A stretch of 64,000 nucleotides of DNA, taken from contig JACKEP010000027.1 in assembly GCA_020632915.1 (NCBI GenBank), positions 1-64,000 on the forward strand, in the 5' to 3' direction. A model generated the notes under the pieces. That model made no database searches. It had not been told where the DNA came from and worked only from the letters and a program-made list of their open reading frames with translations. Source of the DNA: Alphaproteobacteria bacterium. GTDB taxonomy: Bacteria > Myxococcota_A > UBA796 > GCA-2862545. A program made the translations under genes and the position numbers. This document shows, in pieces, positions 46,078 to 54,884 of this stretch. How positions within the stretch are numbered: the first letter of the stretch is position 1; each line of letters opens with the position of its first letter.

Positions 46078-47751
46078 ATGAATCCGTCGAACCCCCTGAT
46101 CCTGCAGGGCGACGGCAAGGTGCTGCTCGAAACGCGGCACCCGGACTTCGACCGCGCGCGCGACTTCCTGGCCCGGTTCGCGGAGCTGGAGTCCTCCCCC
46201 GATCTGCTCCACACCTACAAGATCAGCTCGCTGTCGCTCTGGAACGCCGCCAGCGCGGGCATGACGCTGAGCGAGATCGTCGACGGCCTCCGCGGCCTGT
46301 CGAAGTTCGACATCCCGGCCGACGTCCGCCAGTCCATCGAGGACACGGTGGGCCGCTTCGGCCTGGTGCGGCTCGAGCGTCACCCCACCGAGCCGGCCCA
46401 GTGGCTGTCGGTGGAGTTCGCCAACCGCTACATCGAGAAGGTCGTCCGTCGCACCGACACGGGCGCCCAGCTCGTCGAGCCCGACGGCAAGCGCGGCTGG
46501 AAGGTCGCGGCCGGCATGCGCGGCATCTTCAAGCAGCGGATGCTGCTCGAGAACTGGCCGGTGGCCGACAACGCGGGCTTCCTCGACGGCGACCCGCTGT
46601 CGCTGCACCTGCGGCCCACCACGCTGGGGGGCAAGGCGTTCCAGCCGCGCCACTACCAGCAGGAGGCCGTCGACCGCTGGTTCATGGGGGGTGCACCCCA
46701 GGGCGGCCACGGCGTGATCGTGCTCCCGTGCGGCGCCGGCAAGACGATCGTCGCCCTCGAGGCGATGGTCCGCGCGCAGACCCACACGCTGGTGCTCTGC
46801 AACAACCAGTCCGCCGTCACCCAGTGGATTCGGGAGATCCTCGACAAGACCACGCTCACCGAGGCGCAGGTCGGCGAGTACACCGGCCAGAACAAGGTGA
46901 TCAAGCCGGTCACGGTCGCCACCTACCAGGTGCTGACGTGGCGGCGCTCCCGCGACGCCGACTACGAGCACATGCACCTGTTCCGCGACCACAACTGGGG
47001 CCTGCTGGTCTACGACGAGGTCCACCTGCTGCCGGCCCCGGTGTTCGGCGCCACGGCCGAGCTGCAGGGCTGCCGCCGCCTCGGGCTCACCGCCACGCTC
47101 GTGCGCGAGGACGGTCGCGAGGGCGACGTGTTCAGCCTCGTCGGCCCCAAGCGCTACGACCTGCCGTGGCAGCTGCTCGAGAAGCAGGGCTTCGTCGCCG
47201 AGGCCAAGTGCTTCGAGATCCGCGTGCCGCTGAGCCGGCGGGCCCGCATCGCCTACGAGAACGCCTCCGAGATGGAGAAGTTCCGGCTGGCGTCCGAGAA
47301 CCCCAAGAAGATCGACGTGGTGCGGGACCTCGTGTCCCGGCACGCCGACGACAACATCCTGGTGATCGGCACCTACCTGGGCCAGCTCGACGAGGTGTCG
47401 CGCGACCTGGGGGCCCCGCTGATCACCGGCAAGACGCCCCAGGCGGAGCGCGACGACCTGTTCCTGCGCTTCCGCAAGGGCCAGCTCAAGCGTCTGGTGG
47501 TCAGCAAGGTCGCGAACTTCGCGATCGACCTGCCCGACGCCAACGTCGCCATCCAGATCTCCGGGTCCTTCGGGTCCCGGCAGGAGGAGGCGCAGCGGCT
47601 GGGTCGCATCCTTCGTCCCAAGGAGCGCGACGCCTACTTCTACACGGTGGTCACGGCCGACACGAAGGAGCAGCAGTTCGCGGTGAAGCGCCAGCTGTTC
47701 CTCACCGAGCAGGGCTACCGCTACCACATCGAGGATCGCGCCGCGAAGTGA
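46078..47751 (+). CDS. XPB/Rad25-type DNA helicase
   Basis: The 557-aa SF2 helicase has Walker A PCGAGKT (near residue 217), a DEVH box (about 312), the XPB-specific RED motif in LTATLVREDGRE (about 338-347) and motif VI EEAQRLGRILRP (about 502-513), with an N-terminal damage-recognition-like domain. XPB unwinds or translocates on DNA in repair and transcription in eukaryotes and archaea, and occurs sporadically in bacteria, where its role is less clear. ATG 46078 overlaps the stop of a six-codon reading MVLSDA begun at 46061 behind AGGAGG. Twenty-six bases downstream begins its probable partner. Confidence 0.92.
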   Translation: MNPSNPLILQGDGKVLLETRHPDFDRARDFLARFAELESSPDLLHTYKISSLSLWNAASAGMTLSEIVDGLRGLSKFDIPADVRQSIEDTVGRFGLVRLERHPTEPAQWLSVEFANRYIEKVVRRTDTGAQLVEPDGKRGWKVAAGMRGIFKQRMLLENWPVADNAGFLDGDPLSLHLRPTTLGGKAFQPRHYQQEAVDRWFMGGAPQGGHGVIVLPCGAGKTIVALEAMVRAQTHTLVLCNNQSAVTQWIREILDKTTLTEAQVGEYTGQNKVIKPVTVATYQVLTWRRSRDADYEHMHLFRDHNWGLLVYDEVHLLPAPVFGATAELQGCRRLGLTATLVREDGREGDVFSLVGPKRYDLPWQLLEKQGFVAEAKCFEIRVPLSRRARIAYENASEMEKFRLASENPKKIDVVRDLVSRHADDNILVIGTYLGQLDEVSRDLGAPLITGKTPQAERDDLFLRFRKGQLKRLVVSKVANFAIDLPDANVAIQISGSFGSRQEEAQRLGRILRPKERDAYFYTVVTADTKEQQFAVKRQLFLTEQGYRYHIEDRAAK

Positions 47752-47777
47752 CGCAGGCGTGACAGTTGGAGTCGTCG

Positions 47778-50033
47778 ATGGACGAGGAGCTCGAGTTCTC
47801 CGGTCCGGCCGAAGGGTCGGACGGGGAGTCCGGAAAGAAGCGTCGCCGCCGCCGTCGCAGGCGGAAGAAGAAGGGTGGCGGTGAGGGCGGTTCCGACGTG
47901 GCGCCCGCTTCCGGCGGCTCGACCGGCAACGGCAACAAGGGGAGGCGTCAGGTCTTCGAGGTCACCGGCGCGCCCGCCGTGCCTCCGGCCTCTGGGCGCA
48001 ACCCCCACCGCAAGCGCAGCTCGCGCGCCCGTCGCGGCCAGCCCGGCTCGGTGGCGGCGCGCAAGCGTCGGCTGTCGCGGGTCGAGATGCAGTCGCTGTC
48101 CGACTGGCTGGGGTCGCTGCCCGACCCCAACCTCGGCGCGCTCTACAAGGGCCTCGGCGGTCAGCCCAAGCGGGTGGCCAGCGCCGAGCGCATGATCCAG
48201 CTGTCGGTCCGGGCGATCGCCCAGGGCAACCGGCTGTCCACCCTGCTCAAGAGCCTCCACGAGCGCGATCGCAAGGCGATGGCGGCGCTGCTGCAGTGTG
48301 GCGGCGTGGCCCACGCCGACGAGTTCCACCGCACGGTGGCGCTGGCCTACGGCGGCCACGAGCGCGAGTGGAAGCGGTCGATGGTGGCGCTGGCCGAGAA
48401 GGGCATCGTGATGGCGTCGCCACGCCAGGACGAGCACTTCTTCTACATCGTCCCCGACCCCCTGATGGACGGGCTGATCGAGGCGCTGGAGGACGAGCTC
48501 GGCCTGCCGACGTTCGACCACGACGACGTGCGCGTGATCGAGCACCGGCCGTTCTCGCCGCCGCTCGACTTCTCCATCACCACGCTGGCCACCTACATCG
48601 CCCAGAACGGCGTGCGGCTCACCCAGCGTCACGACGTCTACCGGCAGCACAAGGAGGCGCTCGACAGCTTCTTCTCCCAGCTGTGGGACGCCGACTCCGA
48701 GCTGTTCAACTTCCACCTCGACTTCCTGATGATGCACGGCATGGTCGAGCTGCGCGGCGACCACCTGCAGCTCAACCGCGACCTGATGGAGGAGTGGCTC
48801 CAGCTCGAGCCCGAAGACCAGCGCGACCTCGTGTTCCGCGCGCTGGAGCGGCGGTTCGAGATGGCGGAGTGGGTGCTGTGGGCGGTCCACGCCACCGACG
48901 GCGAGTGGGTCGCGGAGCGTCCGCTCGGCGCGCTCTACCGCCACTGGAAGCGCGGCAAGGACTGGCGTCAGCGCTACACGTCCGGCGCCTACGCCCCCAC
49001 CCGCAGCAGCGAGCGCGACAGCTTCACCTTCTCGCCGCTCGTGCAGTGCGGCCTGATGGAGATGGGGCAGTGGGGCCAGGAGAAGTTCTACCGGCTCACG
49101 CCGCGCGCCCTGTCGCTGCTCGAGCCGCCCGAGGACGACGGCTTCCGCCAGTTCTACCTCACGCCCGACTTCAAGATGATGGCACCGGCGGGCCTCGCGC
49201 CCATCCTGCTGTTCCGGATGGGCGAGATCGCCGAGCTGGTCGGCTGCGACCGTGCCAACACCTACAAGATCACCGAGCCGAGCATCGAGCACGCCCTCGA
49301 GGCGGGCTGGAAGCGTGACGACGTCCTGCAGTTCCTGCGGGAGAACAGCCAGCTCGGCCTGCCCGAGAACGTCGAGCAGACGCTCAAGGGCTGGATCGGT
49401 CACCGCGGCGACGTCGAGTTCCACGACCTGCTGCTGATCACCGTCCACCGCAGCCAGATCCGTCGCCTGGAGACGCAGAAGCGCCTCAAGCCCTACATCC
49501 TCCACCGCTTCGCGCCGGGGATGTACGCGGTCGACCGCACCAAGCAGGCCGAGGTGGCCGAGGTGCTCGCCGAGTGCGGCTTCGCGCCGGCGAGCGAGAT
49601 CCGCACCTACCCGGGCACGCCCGAGGCCGCGGAGGCCCGCCAGAGCCTGCACAAGGCGCTGGCCGAGGCCCGTGAGGAGGCGCGCGACCCGATGGACCGC
49701 GCCGCCGGTCTCGTCGACCCCGGCTCGCTCCACCTGGTGCCGGGCACCAAGGCGCCCACCACGCCGTCGGGCGGCGAGAGCGTGCCGGACCTGCCGCCGC
49801 TGGTCACCGTGGCCGAGGTCCGCGCCATCGTCGACCGGGCGATGTCGCGCGACGAGAACCTGGAGATGGTCTACCTGGCCAAGAACGGGCAGCGCCTGCC
49901 GTGCGCCGTGCAGCCGCAGCGGCTCGCCTTCAAGGGCGACTCGCCGGTGCTCGTCGGCCTCGACATCGGCGAGAACGAGCGGCGCACCTACGTGCTCGAC
50001 CGCATCGAGCGCCTGCGCGTCGCGGAGGGCTGA
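47778..50033 (+). CDS. Helicase-associated domain protein with C-terminal WYL-like domain
   Basis: A 751-aa protein. It has a Lys/Arg-rich N-terminus (KKRRRRRRRRKKKGG), then the long winged-helix/helical region of bacterial 'XPB/Ssl2-like helicase-associated' proteins (ERMIQLSVRAIAQG; SFTFSPLVQCGLMEMGQWG; FYLTPDFKMMAPA), and residues of about 675-751 that match a WYL-type ligand-binding fold (LEMVYLAKNGQRLPCAVQPQ ... RRTYVLDRIERLR). This architecture is known mainly in Actinobacteria beside XPB; it may load or regulate the helicase. GGAG at 47768-47771 supports ATG 47778 (TTG 47766 is an alternative). Its stop overlaps the xseB start. Confidence 0.78.
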   Translation: MDEELEFSGPAEGSDGESGKKRRRRRRRRKKKGGGEGGSDVAPASGGSTGNGNKGRRQVFEVTGAPAVPPASGRNPHRKRSSRARRGQPGSVAARKRRLSRVEMQSLSDWLGSLPDPNLGALYKGLGGQPKRVASAERMIQLSVRAIAQGNRLSTLLKSLHERDRKAMAALLQCGGVAHADEFHRTVALAYGGHEREWKRSMVALAEKGIVMASPRQDEHFFYIVPDPLMDGLIEALEDELGLPTFDHDDVRVIEHRPFSPPLDFSITTLATYIAQNGVRLTQRHDVYRQHKEALDSFFSQLWDADSELFNFHLDFLMMHGMVELRGDHLQLNRDLMEEWLQLEPEDQRDLVFRALERRFEMAEWVLWAVHATDGEWVAERPLGALYRHWKRGKDWRQRYTSGAYAPTRSSERDSFTFSPLVQCGLMEMGQWGQEKFYRLTPRALSLLEPPEDDGFRQFYLTPDFKMMAPAGLAPILLFRMGEIAELVGCDRANTYKITEPSIEHALEAGWKRDDVLQFLRENSQLGLPENVEQTLKGWIGHRGDVEFHDLLLITVHRSQIRRLETQKRLKPYILHRFAPGMYAVDRTKQAEVAEVLAECGFAPASEIRTYPGTPEAAEARQSLHKALAEAREEARDPMDRAAGLVDPGSLHLVPGTKAPTTPSGGESVPDLPPLVTVAEVRAIVDRAMSRDENLEMVYLAKNGQRLPCAVQPQRLAFKGDSPVLVGLDIGENERRTYVLDRIERLRVAEG

Positions 50034-50272
50034 TGGGCACCGACGGCATGGACTTCGAGACCTCCCTCGCCCAGCTCGAGGAGCGCGTGCGTCGCCTGGA
50101 GGCGGGCGACGTCCCGCTCGACGAGGCGCTGCAGCTCTTCGAGGAGGGCGTGTCCCTGGCGCGCTCCTGCCACGAGCACCTCGACGCGGCCCAGTCGCGT
50201 GTCGCGGCGCTCACGCAGGGGCCGTCCGGTCTGCAAGAGGAGCCGCTGGGCGAACCGGAAGACCCGGAGTAG
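50033..50272 (+). CDS. xseB: Exodeoxyribonuclease VII small subunit
   Basis: A 79-aa protein with the family pattern MDFETSLAQLEERVRRLEAGDVPLDEALQLFEEG...AQSRV: two helices that bind XseA in the ExoVII single-strand exonuclease. ATG 50033 overlaps the upstream stop (one base shared). The large subunit xseA is not in the window. In many bacteria xseB precedes ispA; here ispA lies 3 kb downstream beyond the tonB-exb genes. Confidence 0.92.
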   Translation: MGTDGMDFETSLAQLEERVRRLEAGDVPLDEALQLFEEGVSLARSCHEHLDAAQSRVAALTQGPSGLQEEPLGEPEDPE

Positions 50273-50287
50273 CGCCGGATCCGCGCA

Positions 50288-50315
50288 TTGTGGCGCTCGG
50301 GGGGCCCTGTAAGCT
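50288..50315 (+). promoter_or_regulatory. Promoter candidate for tonB
   Basis: TTGTGG (50288-50293) and TAAGCT (50310-50315) are separated by 16 bases in the 153-bp gap between xseB and tonB. Match to consensus is partial. Confidence 0.3.
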
Positions 50316-50425
50316 TTCCGTGCGATCCGCGTTGCGCAGAGGCAGGTGACGGCCCACGTCGTCCCGTCGCGTTACCCACCCGACCGCCGCGCCGTACCTG
50401 GTTCGCGTGGCCCCCTGGAGCCCGG

Positions 50426-51187
50426 ATGTTCGACTCCGTCGGCCGGAACCTCGACGAAGAAGCCACCAAGCGGTCGGCCCAGTCCGCGTTGGTGATCGCG
50501 CTGCTGGTCGCCCTGTTGGCGTCGCTCGTGGTCTGCGCCGGTCTGTGGACGGTCAAGAAGGTGGTCGAGGCCCAGCAGCTCGATGAGGAGCTGGTCGACC
50601 TGTCCCTCGAGGAGCTGCCCGACGAGATGGAGGCGCCTCCGCCTCCGCCGCCGCCTCCGCCGCCCCCCGCGGCCGCTTCCGCCGAAGAGGAGGAGGACGA
50701 GGACGAAGACGACCAGACCACGCCCGACGAGATGGTCGAGGACATCCAGGAGCTCAAGGAAGAGATCAAGGACGAGATGAAGTCCGACAACAAGCCCGCC
50801 GGCGTCGAGGGTGGCGTCGAGGGCGGTGTCGAAGGCGGCGTGGTCGGCGGCGTGCAGGGCGGCGTGGTCGGCGGCGTGGTCGGCGGCCAGCTCGGCGGCG
50901 GGGCCAAGACGGTCCACCACTCGGCCGTCGAGGTGAAGAAGCGGGTCGACCCGGAGTATCCGGCGGCCGCGCGCGGCCTCGGCCTGGGCGAGCAGAAGTG
51001 CGTCGTCACCGTCTCGATCGACGAGAAGGGCGAGCCCTACGCCGTCAAGATCGACGACTGCCCCAAGGTGTTCCACGGCAACACCGAGGAGGCGATCATG
51101 AAGTGGCGCTGGTACCCCTACAAGGAAGCCGGCCAGAAGATGAAGGCTCAGTTCCGGATCATCGTCCGCTACAAGGAAGTGAGCTGA
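50426..51187 (+). CDS. tonB: TonB-type energy transducer
   Basis: The 253-aa protein has a cytoplasmic N-terminus, one membrane helix (about 22-45), an acidic/Pro-rich stretch (eleven consecutive Pro residues near 74-84), a Glu/Asp coiled region, a Gly-Val repeat (GVEGGVEGGVEGGVVGG) and a C-terminal TonB domain (VKKRVDPEYPAAARGLGLGE...VTVSIDEKGEPYAVKI). It transmits the proton-motive force from ExbB/ExbD to outer-membrane receptors. GGAG before ATG 50426 supports the start. It is followed by a strong terminator before exbB. Confidence 0.88.
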   Translation: MFDSVGRNLDEEATKRSAQSALVIALLVALLASLVVCAGLWTVKKVVEAQQLDEELVDLSLEELPDEMEAPPPPPPPPPPPAAASAEEEEDEDEDDQTTPDEMVEDIQELKEEIKDEMKSDNKPAGVEGGVEGGVEGGVVGGVQGGVVGGVVGGQLGGGAKTVHHSAVEVKKRVDPEYPAAARGLGLGEQKCVVTVSIDEKGEPYAVKIDDCPKVFHGNTEEAIMKWRWYPYKEAGQKMKAQFRIIVRYKEVS

Positions 51188-51257
51188 CGCAGGTGGCCCC
51201 GTCCCCTCGCTGGATCGGTCGTCGCGCGACCAGCCTTCACAAGCTGCGCACGACCCC

Positions 51258-51293
51258 GCTGCCCCGGTTGGTTACGGGGCAGCCTCGTTTTTC
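51258..51293 (+). terminator. Intrinsic terminator between tonB and exbB
   Basis: GCTGCCCCG and CGGGGCAGC (51258-51266 / 51275-51283) form a perfect 9-bp stem with an 8-base loop, followed by CTCGTTTTTC. It ends 21 bases before the exbB ATG, so it would stop tonB transcripts or act as an attenuator for exbB. Confidence 0.85.
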
Positions 51294-51314
51294 CCCTGAC
51301 CCCTGGATCGGCAC

Positions 51315-52043
51315 ATGCTGTTTCTGCTGACCGTCGCGACGGCCTTCGCGCAGGAAGATTCTCCCGGCTTCACCCTCCGCGAGATCTGGGAACACTCCGG
51401 CGGGCTGGCGCGCGGCGTCATCCTCACGCTGATGTTCATGCTCGCCGCCGCGATCTTCATCGCCGTCGAGCGTCAGCTGAAGTTCCGCCAGGCCACGGGT
51501 CGGTCGCGGCTGCTCGCCGCCGACATCGTGCCCGCGCTCGAGCGCGGCGACGTCCACGGCGCGCTCACCATCGCCCGCGACGACAAGTTCAAGGGCGCCT
51601 ACCTGGGCGCGCTCCTCGCCGCCGGTCTGGCCGAGATCGACCTGCGCCTCGACGCCCACGGCATCGCCAACGCCGAGCGCGCAGTCAACAAGGCCGTCCA
51701 GCAGGAGATCGCCAAGCTCAAGCGCGGCATGCCGATCCTGGCCACCGTCGGCTCCACGGCGCCGTTCGTCGGTCTGTTCGGCACCACCTTCGGCGTCATC
51801 AACGCCTTCCAGGGCATGGCGAGCGCCGGCTCGGGCCTCGCGGCCATCTCCGCCGGTATCTCCGAGGCCCTGATCACCACCGGTGTCGGCATCGGCGTCG
51901 CCGTCGTCGGTGTGTGGTTCTTCAACTACTACACCAACAAGGTCGAGAAGGTCACCGAGGAGCTCGTCAGCTCCGAGGCCGACTTCCTCGACTGGGCCGA
52001 GAAGCTGGTGCAGGCGCCGGCCGGTTCCGAAGCGGCGAAGTAG
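51315..52043 (+). CDS. exbB: ExbB/TolQ/MotA-type proton channel
   Basis: A 242-aa inner-membrane protein with a signal-like N-terminus (MLFLLTVATAFA), a membrane helix near 33-55, a cytoplasmic helical region and two C-terminal helices carrying LATVGSTAPFVGLFGTTFGVI and ALITTGVGIGVAVVGVWFFNYY, the ExbB/TolQ core. It forms the pentameric pore that drives ExbD and TonB. Three bases separate it from exbD; it lies just after the tonB terminator, so it probably needs read-through or its own promoter. Confidence 0.9.
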   Translation: MLFLLTVATAFAQEDSPGFTLREIWEHSGGLARGVILTLMFMLAAAIFIAVERQLKFRQATGRSRLLAADIVPALERGDVHGALTIARDDKFKGAYLGALLAAGLAEIDLRLDAHGIANAERAVNKAVQQEIAKLKRGMPILATVGSTAPFVGLFGTTFGVINAFQGMASAGSGLAAISAGISEALITTGVGIGVAVVGVWFFNYYTNKVEKVTEELVSSEADFLDWAEKLVQAPAGSEAAK

Positions 52044-52046
52044 CCG

Positions 52047-52502
52047 ATGGGTGCCAAGCTCGGCAGCAGCTCCGGCCCGATGGCCGACATCAACGTCACG
52101 CCGCTCATCGACGTGGTGCTGGTGCTGCTGGTGGTGTTCATGGTGATCACGCCCATGCTGCAGGCCGGTCTGCCGGTCGACCTGCCCAAGGCCACGCAGG
52201 CCGAGGTCGTCAACGACATCGGCCAGTTCATCGTGATCTCGGTCACCGAGACCAAGGGCGTCTGGGTGGAGGCCGAGCAGATCTCCGACACGCTCGACAT
52301 CGAGTCGGGCCCGCTGCTCGACGCGCTCAACGCCGAATACCGCGACAACCCCACGGTCAACCTCGACGGGGTCGACACGGCGCGGTCGCTGCTGGTCAAG
52401 GCCGACCGCGACCTCACCTACGGCGACGTGCGCAAGGTGCTCGACGTGCTCGCCGAGAACAAGATGACGTCGGTGCTCGTGGCCGCCGAGAAGGAGAAGT
52501 AG
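52047..52502 (+). CDS. exbD: ExbD/TolR family protein
   Basis: A 151-aa protein with the ExbD helix (INVTPLIDVVLVLLVVFMVITPM), including the proton-binding Asp in PLIDV, then a periplasmic domain. It assembles with ExbB to convert the proton gradient into work on TonB. Two such proteins are encoded side by side; this is the standard-length one. The next gene starts two bases after its stop. Confidence 0.9.
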   Translation: MGAKLGSSSGPMADINVTPLIDVVLVLLVVFMVITPMLQAGLPVDLPKATQAEVVNDIGQFIVISVTETKGVWVEAEQISDTLDIESGPLLDALNAEYRDNPTVNLDGVDTARSLLVKADRDLTYGDVRKVLDVLAENKMTSVLVAAEKEK

Positions 52503-52504
52503 CC

Positions 52505-53281
52505 ATGGGCGCTCAGCTCGGCGGCGGCGGAGCCTTCTCCGACATCAACATGACGCCGCTCATCGACATCGTGCTCGTGGTGCTGATCATCATGATGGTC
52601 AACATCCCGGTGCAGGTGGAGCAGATGGGGGTCAAGCTCCCGTCCACCGAGCCGCCGCCCCCCACGCCGCCCGACCCGGTCGAGCAGCTGGTGGTGGCGA
52701 TGTACGCCGACGGCACCATCGCGCTCAACCGCAAGCTGATGCCGGAAGACATCCTGTTCGCGGAGGTCTCCCGCCGCCTGCGCCCGATGACCAAGAAGGT
52801 CGTGTTCATCGACGCCGACGCGTCGATCAACTTCGGCGTGGTCATCGACATGGTCGACGTGGCCAAGGAGGCCGGGGCCGAGAAGGTGTCGTTCTCCAAG
52901 ATGAAGGAGACCGGCCCGCTGCCCTACACCGAGGTCCACCAGGGCGCGCTGCCGCGCGGCGTCTACCCGGGCTCGCCGTCCACTGCGGGCGCGATGACCG
53001 AGAAGCAGGCCGACGACCAGTTCCAGCCGATGGTGCCCCAGGTGGAGTCCTGCTACGCGCAGCGCCTGGGCGAGAACCCGTCGCTCACCGGCCGCATCGT
53101 GGTGATGGTCGACGTTGGCCCCGAGGGCGAGATCATGGCCTCGGGTGTCGAGACGAACACCACCGAGGACGAAGCGCTCGGGCAGTGCATCCTCGACGCG
53201 CTGCCCGGCCTGACCTACGAGGCCCTGGGCTACCCGAACACGGCGCGGATCAAGTACCCGTTCATCTTCTCGCCGGGCTGA
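52505..53281 (+). CDS. ExbD-AgmX/PglI-type fusion
   Basis: A 258-aa protein: residues of about 1-140 are ExbD-like (DINMTPLIDIVLVVLIIMM with the conserved Asp; then a periplasmic fold), and about 170-258 match the C-terminal domain of Myxococcus gliding proteins AgmX/PglI and related TonB-like modules (VESCYAQRLGENPSLTGRI, VDVGPEGEI, and a second Cys in GQCILDALPG). The joint is Pro/Ser-rich. The extra domain could contact an outer-membrane or peptidoglycan partner, coupling proton flow to a second machine. ATG 52505; three bases before ispA. Confidence 0.82.
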   Translation: MGAQLGGGGAFSDINMTPLIDIVLVVLIIMMVNIPVQVEQMGVKLPSTEPPPPTPPDPVEQLVVAMYADGTIALNRKLMPEDILFAEVSRRLRPMTKKVVFIDADASINFGVVIDMVDVAKEAGAEKVSFSKMKETGPLPYTEVHQGALPRGVYPGSPSTAGAMTEKQADDQFQPMVPQVESCYAQRLGENPSLTGRIVVMVDVGPEGEIMASGVETNTTEDEALGQCILDALPGLTYEALGYPNTARIKYPFIFSPG

Positions 53282-53284
53282 GCG

Positions 53285-54130
53285 ATGCCGTTCGACTTCG
53301 ACGCCTGGTCCGACGACCGCCGCGCACGGGTCGATGGCTTCCTCACCCACCGCTTCGGCGACGCCTGGCCGGTCTCGTTCGTCGAGCCGCTGCGCTACCC
53401 GCTGTTCAGCGGCGGCAAGCGGGTGCGGCCCCTGCTGGCTGTGGCGGCGTGCGAGGCGCTCGGCGGCGACCTCAAGGACGTGCTCGCGCCGGCTGCGGCC
53501 GTCGAGCTGATCCACACCTACAGCCTCGTCCACGACGACCTCCCCGCGATGGACGACGACGACGAGCGGCGGGGTCGCCCCACGGTCCACGTCCAGTTCG
53601 ACGAGGGCACGGCCGTGCTGGTGGGCGACGCGCTGCTCACCGAGGCGTTCAGCGTGCTCGCCGACGCCCTGGTCGACGCGCGCACCCGCGTGAAGTGGGT
53701 GAGCGAGCTGGCGCGGGCGTCGGGCTACCTCGGCATGGTGGGCGGCCAGGTCGGCGACATCACCCTCGGTGCCTCGATCGCCGACGTCGACACGCTCGTG
53801 CGCGTGCACGCCATGAAGACCGGCGCTCTCATCCAGGCCGCCGTGGTGCTCGGCGCCATCGCCGCCGACGCCGGGGTCAACGAGCTCGCCGCGATGGCCA
53901 CCTACGGCGCCAACGTGGGGCTCGCGTTCCAGCTCGCCGACGACGTGCTCGACGCCGACGAGGACGCAGGCGACGACGGCCCGCCCAGCTTCGTGCGCCT
54001 GCTCGGCGCCGACGAGACGCTGCGCCGCGCCCACGCCTGCGTCGACGAGGCGATCGCCGCCGTGGCCGGCCTGCCGTCGCCCGACGCGCTCGTGGCCCTG
54101 GCGCGGTTCACCGTCAGCCGCACCGTCTGA
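53285..54130 (+). CDS. ispA: Polyprenyl (farnesyl) diphosphate synthase
   Basis: The 281-aa isoprenoid synthase joins IPP with allylic diphosphates. It has both Asp-rich motifs, LVHDDLPAMDDDDERRGRP (first, DDxxxxD with the bacterial two-residue insertion) and QLADDVLDADED (second, DDxxD), and GGKRVRPLL. The short-chain type (C15) is inferred from the insertion. It is three bases after the ExbD fusion, probably in one transcript. Confidence 0.92.
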   Translation: MPFDFDAWSDDRRARVDGFLTHRFGDAWPVSFVEPLRYPLFSGGKRVRPLLAVAACEALGGDLKDVLAPAAAVELIHTYSLVHDDLPAMDDDDERRGRPTVHVQFDEGTAVLVGDALLTEAFSVLADALVDARTRVKWVSELARASGYLGMVGGQVGDITLGASIADVDTLVRVHAMKTGALIQAAVVLGAIAADAGVNELAAMATYGANVGLAFQLADDVLDADEDAGDDGPPSFVRLLGADETLRRAHACVDEAIAAVAGLPSPDALVALARFTVSRTV

Positions 54131-54138
54131 GCGGCGCC

Positions 54139-54876
54139 GTGGGCCGCGGCAGCCTCGTCCGCCTCGACCAGCTCCTCGTGCAGCGGGGCCTGGCGGCGTC
54201 GCGGCAGCGGGCACGCGAGCTCATCGAGGCCGGCGGCGTCACGGTCGATGGCATGGTCGCCACGAAGGGCGCCACGCAGGTGCGCACGGATCAGGCCGTC
54301 GCGCTCGCCAAGGAGGACTTCCCGTGGGTGGGCCGGGGCGCCCTCAAGCTCCTCGGGGTGCTGGAGCCCTTCGGTGTCGACCCCACCGGGCGTGTGTGCG
54401 CCGACCTGGGCGCGTCGACCGGCGGCTTCACCCAGGTGCTGCTGGAGCGTGGCGCCGTGCGGGTCTACGCCGTCGACGTGGGCAAGGGCCAGCTCGACTG
54501 GAAGCTGCGCACCGACGACCGGGTGGTGAACCTGGAGGGCGTCAACGCGCGCCACCTCGAGGCGCTGCCCGAGCCGGTGTCGCTGCTGGTGGGCGACCTG
54601 TCGTTCATCTCGCTGTCGCTGCTGCTGCCGGCGGTGCACCGCCTGCTCGCGCCCGGCGGCGAGGCGGTGCTGCTGGTCAAGCCTCAGTTCGAGGCGGGTC
54701 GCGAGGCGATCGGATCGGGCGGCGTGGTGCGCGACCCGGATGCGCGCGCCGCAGCGATCGCGCGCGTGCGCGACGACGCCGTCGCGGCAGGCTTCGTCGT
54801 GGCCGGCGCGCTCGACAGTCCCGTGCCCGGCGCGAAGTCCGGCAACGTGGAGCACTTCCTGCACCTGCGCCGCTGA
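54139..54876 (+). CDS. tlyA: TlyA-family rRNA 2'-O-methyltransferase / hemolysin-like protein
   Basis: The 245-aa protein has an N-terminal S4 RNA-binding domain (VRLDQLLVQRGLAASRQRARELI) and a FtsJ-like methyltransferase domain (ADLGASTGGFTQVLLERGA, the SAM site; VGDLSFISLSLLLP; LLVKPQFEAGR). TlyA methylates riboses in 16S/23S rRNA. GTG 54139 starts eight bases after ispA. Convergent with the S41 peptidase, nine bases apart. Confidence 0.9.
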   Translation: MGRGSLVRLDQLLVQRGLAASRQRARELIEAGGVTVDGMVATKGATQVRTDQAVALAKEDFPWVGRGALKLLGVLEPFGVDPTGRVCADLGASTGGFTQVLLERGAVRVYAVDVGKGQLDWKLRTDDRVVNLEGVNARHLEALPEPVSLLVGDLSFISLSLLLPAVHRLLAPGGEAVLLVKPQFEAGREAIGSGGVVRDPDARAAAIARVRDDAVAAGFVVAGALDSPVPGAKSGNVEHFLHLRR

Positions 54877-54884
54877 GCGCGGGC

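Noticed and set aside
45311..46081. Forward frame of 256 codons opposite the Rph-like gene ending near XPB
   Set aside because: Low-complexity composition and antisense to a conserved enzyme; only its last codons (MVLSDA) coincide with a plausible leader.
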